NCBI GenBank assembly: GCA_048939595.1
Contig: JBHLPI010000001.1
Coordinates: forward strand, 1 to 64,000
Direction: 5' to 3'
DNA from: Hermodarchaeum sp048939595
GTDB lineage: Archaea; Asgardarchaeota; Hermodarchaeia; Hermodarchaeales; Hermodarchaeaceae
DNA: 64,000 nucleotides
In this document: one piece after another, positions 59,523 to 64,000 of the stretch
How positions within the stretch are numbered: the first letter of the stretch is position 1
How the letters are laid out: each line of letters opens with the position of its first letter
The notes under the pieces: model-generated
Told to the model about the DNA's origin: nothing
Database searches by the model: none
The model's input: only the letters and a program-made list of their open reading frames with translations
Program-made: the position numbers and the translations under genes

Positions 59523-61034
59523 CTATAATTTCCTGAGTCGTGGATTGAGCGCTTTATCTACGGCATACCCTATAAAGATGAACCCCATAGAGAGCAGTGC
59601 AATACAAAGTCCAGGAGGCATGAAGAACCACCAAGCAGGTGGAATCTGTGTCAAGGCAGCTTGATTATAGGCAGCCTGTAACATTCGACCCCAAGATACA
59701 AGATTTTGGGGTGTCAATCCGAGAAAGCTTAGTCCAGCTTCGGAAAGTATCGCTCCAGAAACACCTGTAGCCAATTGAACGAAGACAATTGTCAACACAT
59801 TCGGGAATACATGGCGAAAGACTAAGTAGACATCACCTGCACCGGCAGCTTTAGCTGCTTCTACATAGGCTTTTTCTTTTTCAACAAGTACTTGCGAACG
59901 AATTACTCGGGCAGGTCCAGGCCACGCGAATAAAGCAATTACAAAAACTGTGATTGGTAGACTTGGCCTCAGAATGGCAGATAAGATCATCATGACTGGT
60001 AATGTTGGCATGATGATAAAGAAATCCGTTACTCGCATTGCAGCCTCATCGACAGAGCCTCCAAAGTATCCAGCTGCGAGACCAAGGATTAGCCCAACTG
60101 CTACGCCAATAAATGTAGCGACAATGCCTATAAAGAGTGAAACTTGGGCCCCCCAGAATAGTTGTGCCATGACATCCTGCCCTCGATCAGTTGTGCCTAA
60201 TGGCCCCCAAAAATCGCTATAACCCCAGAGCTGTATATCATCAGACCATAGATTCACTGTCCCAACCTGGTCTTTATTGACTTCACTCTGCTGGAATTCC
60301 ATAAAAACACGAATGGTAATTTCCTGATTTGGTTGTAATGCCCTAGTCATTACTTGACTAGTGAGAATGTTTGTAAATGTCTGCCAGTTTCGAGGATAGG
60401 CTGGTTGAAGCCGAAAGGTGTATTGGCCCGGCGTAATGATAGGATCATCAAGGTTTTCATTTCTAATTTGATAATAAATCAATACTGCATTATCTGTCAG
60501 ATTCCCAGATATTTCGGCTTTGGATGTAAAATAAAGATAGGCCAATGCCGGAGGTATATGTTCCCAAGAAAAAGTAATGTCAGCATATATGCGTTGTCCG
60601 TTATATGTTTCATTATTTGAAGCATCTGTAAGCTGCAGAACTAATGATCGATTTGTACCTGATATGCTGCCAGTAAAATCGGTAGTATCGTAATACCAAG
60701 AAGCTTGCGGAGATGAGGCATTCACTGTCCAAGATGTATCAAAATCGAAGAATGGATCGGGAACAAAGTTTTGGCCAGGAGGATAATCGACCCGGTTTCC
60801 TAAATCACCTGGAGAGGTCCATGACATCCACTGGGGAGCAGCATAGTCTGGCCCCACCCGAACTAACACTCCTGGATATAATGGAAATAAGGTGGGGGCA
60901 AGTAAAGCCATGAAAAAAAACAAGATTACAACAAGAAGCCCAAAAAGACCTTGTTTCACTTCCCGATACCGCTTCCAAACACCTTGTGCACGTTCAAGCA
61001 TTGAAAGCCGATGTTTGAGTTGTGTTCCACTCAT
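59523..61034 (-). CDS. oppC: ABC transporter permease OppC with large extracytoplasmic insertion
   Basis: OppC-type permease of 503 residues, against about 300 in the family. The first membrane helix is at about 28-50. The canonical element GPLGTTDRGQDVMAQLFWGA, which normally follows that helix by a short stretch, begins only at 277, so about 200 residues have been inserted between them, on the outside of the membrane. The insert is rich in Thr, Asn, Trp and Tyr and beta-strand-like (for example ASWYYDTTDFTG, AYLYFTSKAEISGNL), like a jelly-roll domain. The remaining helices and the EAA loop (VEAAKAAGAGDVYLVFRHVFPN) are normal. It sits first in the order oppC-D-F on the minus strand. Confidence 0.88.
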   Translation of the reverse strand: MSGTQLKHRLSMLERAQGVWKRYREVKQGLFGLLVVILFFFMALLAPTLFPLYPGVLVRVGPDYAAPQWMSWTSPGDLGNRVDYPPGQNFVPDPFFDFDTSWTVNASSPQASWYYDTTDFTGSISGTNRSLVLQLTDASNNETYNGQRIYADITFSWEHIPPALAYLYFTSKAEISGNLTDNAVLIYYQIRNENLDDPIITPGQYTFRLQPAYPRNWQTFTNILTSQVMTRALQPNQEITIRVFMEFQQSEVNKDQVGTVNLWSDDIQLWGYSDFWGPLGTTDRGQDVMAQLFWGAQVSLFIGIVATFIGVAVGLILGLAAGYFGGSVDEAAMRVTDFFIIMPTLPVMMILSAILRPSLPITVFVIALFAWPGPARVIRSQVLVEKEKAYVEAAKAAGAGDVYLVFRHVFPNVLTIVFVQLATGVSGAILSEAGLSFLGLTPQNLVSWGRMLQAAYNQAALTQIPPAWWFFMPPGLCIALLSMGFIFIGYAVDKALNPRLRKL

Positions 61035-61255
61035 ACAGTGATCACCTAAAGGGATATCTTTTGCTTATGCTTTTTTCAGTATAGACAGTCCGAACCTGTT
61101 TAAAAGTTATATTAAGTTGACGGTAAGTGCACCAAATATATAGCTCCCATAACGACGAATGGAAAACACTATCAGCCCAGGCTACTGAAACTTAATCCAA
61201 TTGAAATATTTTATATGAACACCATATTTTCAAAAATTACGAGATATTCTCCGGT

Positions 61256-61513
61256 TTAAGAAGAAACAGGGTCCATACGTGGTTGGAGAAGATATCTTTC
61301 GGTCAACCAGAGATATAGTAGGCTAATCAATGAAAAAGCAATAAGAATGAGACCAATCCAAATAACCACAATTCCACCGAAGCTTATGAAAGACAATAGT
61401 ATTCCGGCAATAATTATGATAATGCCAATTACAATAAACCATTTCAATGTCGGTTTTGTTTCCATCAGTGAACGAAAACTCAATTGTTCAGGCATTATCT
61501 TTTTGCCCCACAT
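61256..61513 (-). CDS. Small two-helix membrane protein
   Basis: The 85-residue protein has two membrane helices (about 25-45 and 50-70) and short soluble ends. No family is recognised. It starts at ATG 61513 or at an inner ATG six codons later. It stands between divergent oppB and oppC and resembles in layout the two small membrane proteins between oppB and the binding-protein gene (62682 and 63145), so it may belong to the transporter locus. Confidence 0.5.
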   Translation of the reverse strand: MWGKKIMPEQLSFRSLMETKPTLKWFIVIGIIIIIAGILLSFISFGGIVVIWIGLILIAFSLISLLYLWLTERYLLQPRMDPVSS

Positions 61514-61627
61514 TTTTTCTTATTGAATGTTCTAATCTATAGAACAGCGTAGCTATAATACCTCTTCAGTTAATTTTATTAGTATTAGCATTTCAGGTCT
61601 TTCTCAATCAGAAGTGAAGTGAGAATT

Positions 61628-62650
61628 ATGGGACTACGTAGCTATCTAATCAAGCGTATCATTATTGCCATAGTCCTTTTTATTGCGGTCATCATATTCA
61701 ACTTCTTTCTTTTCCGATTGCCTGTTTTTATCTTCGGAATTGATCCCGCATACCTCTATATTACTCCGGGTATGGACCCAAGAGCCATTGAAGGGATTCG
61801 TCGATTATACCAACTTCCGCCAGCTAATGCGACTTGGTATGATTGGTTTCTCCATTTCGTGTCATATATGCGAAATATGTTTACTCTTCAGTTTGGTATT
61901 AGTTTCAGCTCCGGAAGACCTGTTGCCGCTGACATAATGGAACGCCTTCCTAACACACTACTTCTAATGGGTACTTCCACACTCTTTGCTGTAATACTAG
62001 GTGTAGTAATAGGGATTATTGCAGCAAGTCGGCATGGTGGAGCTTTAGACACAGGACTAATTACATTTAGTTTGACCATGTATAGCCTACCCGTATTTTG
62101 GTTAGGCATGTCTTTTCTACTAGCCTTCTCTGTTCTTCCACAAATTTATCTTGGATTCCCCTTATTCCCACTTGGACATACAACAAGTCCCCCTGGCTCA
62201 ATTCCCAATGACCCGATATCCTATTCTCTTGACGTGGCGTGGCATCTAGTACTACCTGCATTGACCTTGACATTAGCATTTTTTGGAGGATACATGCTGC
62301 TTATGCGCAATACATTAGTTGACGTATTGACAGAAGACTATATTCTAACAGCTCGTGCAAAAGGTCTAGAAGAACGCACCGTTCTATACAAGCACGGAGT
62401 ACGTAACGCGTTTCTACCCCTAATCTCTCTAATCGCGATTAACTTCGCATTTATCATAAGTGGAGCAATTCTCACTGAAACCGTGTTCATATGGCTGGGG
62501 ATGGGCCGTCTACTATATGCGTCATTAACCGCAAATGATTGGCCAGTGGCACAAGGCATATTCTTCATGATAGCAGCTACAGTCATTATCGCTAATATCA
62601 TCGCTGATATCCTTTACGGGGTTCTTGATCCACGAATAAAATATGGATGA
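61628..62650 (+). CDS. oppB: ABC transporter permease OppB
   Basis: The OppB-type permease of 340 residues has an N-terminal helix after MGLRSYLIKRIIIAIV, then TLLLMGTSTLFAVILGVVIGIIAA, and the EAA motif region LTARAKGLEERTVLYKHGVRNAFLP, which contacts the ATPases. The terminal helices end LDPRIKYG. A GTG three codons upstream (61619) is an alternative start; the ATG at 61628 gives the family-typical N-terminus. It runs away from oppC-D-F, so the transporter is built from two transcripts. Confidence 0.93.
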   Translation: MGLRSYLIKRIIIAIVLFIAVIIFNFFLFRLPVFIFGIDPAYLYITPGMDPRAIEGIRRLYQLPPANATWYDWFLHFVSYMRNMFTLQFGISFSSGRPVAADIMERLPNTLLLMGTSTLFAVILGVVIGIIAASRHGGALDTGLITFSLTMYSLPVFWLGMSFLLAFSVLPQIYLGFPLFPLGHTTSPPGSIPNDPISYSLDVAWHLVLPALTLTLAFFGGYMLLMRNTLVDVLTEDYILTARAKGLEERTVLYKHGVRNAFLPLISLIAINFAFIISGAILTETVFIWLGMGRLLYASLTANDWPVAQGIFFMIAATVIIANIIADILYGVLDPRIKYG

Positions 62651-62681
62651 TCTAGCGTCAATAATTAATTGAGGACAAACA

Positions 62682-63101
62682 ATGTCGTATTTAAAAAGAC
62701 GCATTGTTTTTACCGGATATGCGATAGTCGGAGCTGTAGTTATAACTACTTCAATTCTTCACGCTTCCTATACAAACATCATCCCAGGTTTAAATCAACT
62801 TGCATTTATTTTACTCTTCATTCCATCGCTCTTCCTTGGAATTATATGCATTGAATTCAAGGACACAATGATTGCTATGCTAGCTACAATTATTATTTCC
62901 GTTTTTCTTATAGCTCTCGCACGATCAGCTCCAGTGTTTTTTGGGATTATTACTGAAACCGCCCCATTTTTCATAATCTCTCAATTTGCATTAACCCTTC
63001 CCCTATTCTTCCCTCTTGTGCTCATCTTTACCTTAGGCACTGTGGCAGGCTTACTCTTCAATGAATTTATAATAGAGCCACGAACTGAGGATTTGATATA
63101 A
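62682..63101 (+). CDS. Small four-helix membrane protein in the opp locus
   Basis: The 139-residue protein has four hydrophobic helices (about 9-27, 34-52, 57-78 and 93-125) and no soluble domain. No family is recognised. The ATG follows oppB by 31 bp, so the genes are probably transcribed together. It may be an accessory membrane component of the transporter. Confidence 0.55.
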   Translation: MSYLKRRIVFTGYAIVGAVVITTSILHASYTNIIPGLNQLAFILLFIPSLFLGIICIEFKDTMIAMLATIIISVFLIALARSAPVFFGIITETAPFFIISQFALTLPLFFPLVLIFTLGTVAGLLFNEFIIEPRTEDLI

Positions 63102-63144
63102 CAAAGATGAAGAATTCCATGAAATACATGAATGTGATAAAGCA

Positions 63145-63447
63145 ATGTCGAAAAAGCGCGAAGTAAAAGTTGTTTACCGTCGGTGGACCTTAATAATTCC
63201 AGTTCTCTTATTGATACTTGGAAGCATCCTGATGTTTGTTTTCTGGTCGATTAACACAATAATTTCACTCTTTGGAGGTATGTTAATCCTAATCGGACTA
63301 CTTTCGTTTGGTCTTCTATTGGTCATGGTTATATCCCTTGAACTCAGCACGCGCAGCCTGCAACATAAAAGACCAATACCTCCGCCTCTAAGTGAGGACT
63401 TTAAAAAAGCAGAACGCGAAAAGGATGCTCACAAGCAAAAAGAATAA
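63145..63447 (+). CDS. Small two-helix membrane protein in the opp locus
   Basis: The 100-residue protein has a basic N-terminus (SKKREVKVVYRRW), two hydrophobic helices (about 13-33 and 38-62) and a charged C-terminal tail (EREKDAHKQKE). No family is recognised. It lies between the four-helix protein and the binding-protein gene on the same strand. Confidence 0.55.
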   Translation: MSKKREVKVVYRRWTLIIPVLLLILGSILMFVFWSINTIISLFGGMLILIGLLSFGLLLVMVISLELSTRSLQHKRPIPPPLSEDFKKAEREKDAHKQKE

Positions 63448-63623
63448 TTCAACTTGACACCCTGCAATAATGGCGTATCAGAGCGTCTCTTGCCATTAGA
63501 AAAAAGGAAATTCATGGTGTACTCGCCTATACCATAGCGTATATATATCTCTTAATAGGATGAAAACTGACCTTTAGCGGCAGTGCTAAATCTGCATGGC
63601 CGCAAGGGCAATTAACGGAAGGA

Positions 63624-64000
63624 ATGAATTCCGAATTGACAAATTTTAAAAAAATCTCTTTAGTGACTGCTATTGCACTAGTGGGCCTCTTCCTATCTCT
63701 TGCGTACCTTACTCCACAGAGTGCCTCTGTTAGCGCTTCGTGGACATATCCAAGTGGATACGATCCTCACGGTGGTTACGTTGATCGAATTACCTTCGTC
63801 GTGTATCCATCTGAGGATATAGCTCAAGCACTGCTTGCTCTTCAGGCTGGTACTGTTTATTCATACGATGAACGGATCCCGCACCAATCAGTGGAGGAGC
63901 TTGAGGCGAACCCAGCAATCGAAGTTACCTCCATTGAAGGAGCTATCTATCGACAATTTACTTTGCAATGCCAACGATTCCCCACCAATATCACCGGGTA
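63624..64000 (+). CDS. Peptide ABC transporter substrate-binding protein (5' part, cut by window end)
   Basis: The first 125 codons of a substrate-binding protein are visible. The N-terminus has a membrane anchor or signal sequence (SLVTAIALVGLFLSLAYL, about 13-30) and a Ser/Ala-rich stretch, then the start of the SBP fold: DRITFVVYPSEDIAQALLALQAGTVYSYDE. This matches the family-5 SBPs that work with OppB/C/D/F systems, where the lobe opens with a similar strand followed by ALLALQ. A GGAAGGA site precedes the ATG. The rest lies outside the window. Confidence 0.85.
   Translation, partial: MNSELTNFKKISLVTAIALVGLFLSLAYLTPQSASVSASWTYPSGYDPHGGYVDRITFVVYPSEDIAQALLALQAGTVYSYDERIPHQSVEELEANPAIEVTSIEGAIYRQFTLQCQRFPTNITG

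Noticed and set aside
1..64000. CRISPR arrays, insertion sequences or integrases
   Set aside because: No regularly spaced direct repeats, transposase motifs or attachment-site duplications were seen.

Overview
The window looks like a piece of an Asgard archaeal chromosome, most likely Heimdallarchaeia-like; this placement is inferred from gene content, not from a marker phylogeny. The supporting genes are two Rab/Ras-like small GTPases, a complete ubiquitin-like conjugation locus (modifier, E1, E2, RING-like finger, JAMM protease), an SMC operon with a MAGE/Nse3-like subunit, isoprenoid genes (polyprenyl diphosphate synthase, geranylgeranyl-reductase family, MenA-type prenyltransferase) and an archaeal-style complex I without an NADH module. 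Genes are tightly packed, often overlap by 4 bp, and frequently use GTG or TTG starts behind AGGTGA-type ribosome binding sites. I saw no rRNA, tRNA, CRISPR array or insertion sequence.

Layout. 0.1-7.3 kb: zinc-ribbon protein, glycerate 2-kinase, two uncharacterised proteins in tandem, an Eis-like acetyltransferase and a histone-deacetylase-fold protein. 7.3-12.1 kb (minus strand): an overlapping four-gene operon that I read as an Smc5/6-like complex: an SMC ATPase whose Walker B region and hinge resemble Smc5/Smc6, a kleisin candidate, a MAGE/Nse3-like winged-helix protein and a small RING-like zinc finger. 12.3-17.1 kb: divergent from it, a ubiquitin-like operon (modifier with TTG start, E2, small acidic protein, RING-like zinc finger, transglutaminase-like protein), meeting head-on the E1 and JAMM genes. 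The zinc finger of the SMC operon and that of the ubiquitin operon are paralogous cysteine for cysteine, which ties the two systems together. This is the most interesting part of the window.

17.2-32.5 kb: a membrane protein, a degenerate Hef-like helicase, two HAD phosphatases in tandem, malic enzyme, a Rab-like GTPase, LarB/LarC1/LarE for the nickel-pincer cofactor, a fucose-isomerase-like protein, then the isoprenoid/quinone genes and sulfide:quinone oxidoreductase, TusA-like and DsrE-like sulfur-handling proteins.

33.3-46.5 kb: a 13-subunit-gene complex I operon, A-B-C-D-H-I-J-K followed by five antiporter-like subunits, with an ArsR-type regulator gene embedded between nuoB and nuoC and a palindromic candidate operator 50 bp before nuoA. 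46.5-52 kb (minus strand): HdrD/HdrE-like proteins, a DoxX/DoxD-like membrane protein, a cysteine-rich transcriptional regulator and FixX/FixC. Together these suggest an electron-transport chain running on a membrane quinone, with sulfide and ETF-type donors.

52-64 kb: a phosphodiesterase/phosphatase-fold protein, a zinc-ribbon protein facing a second Rab-like GTPase, type-2 TrpB, and a peptide ABC transporter split between divergent units (OppC-D-F on minus; OppB, two small membrane proteins and the start of the binding protein on plus). OppC carries an unusual extracytoplasmic insertion of about 200 residues.
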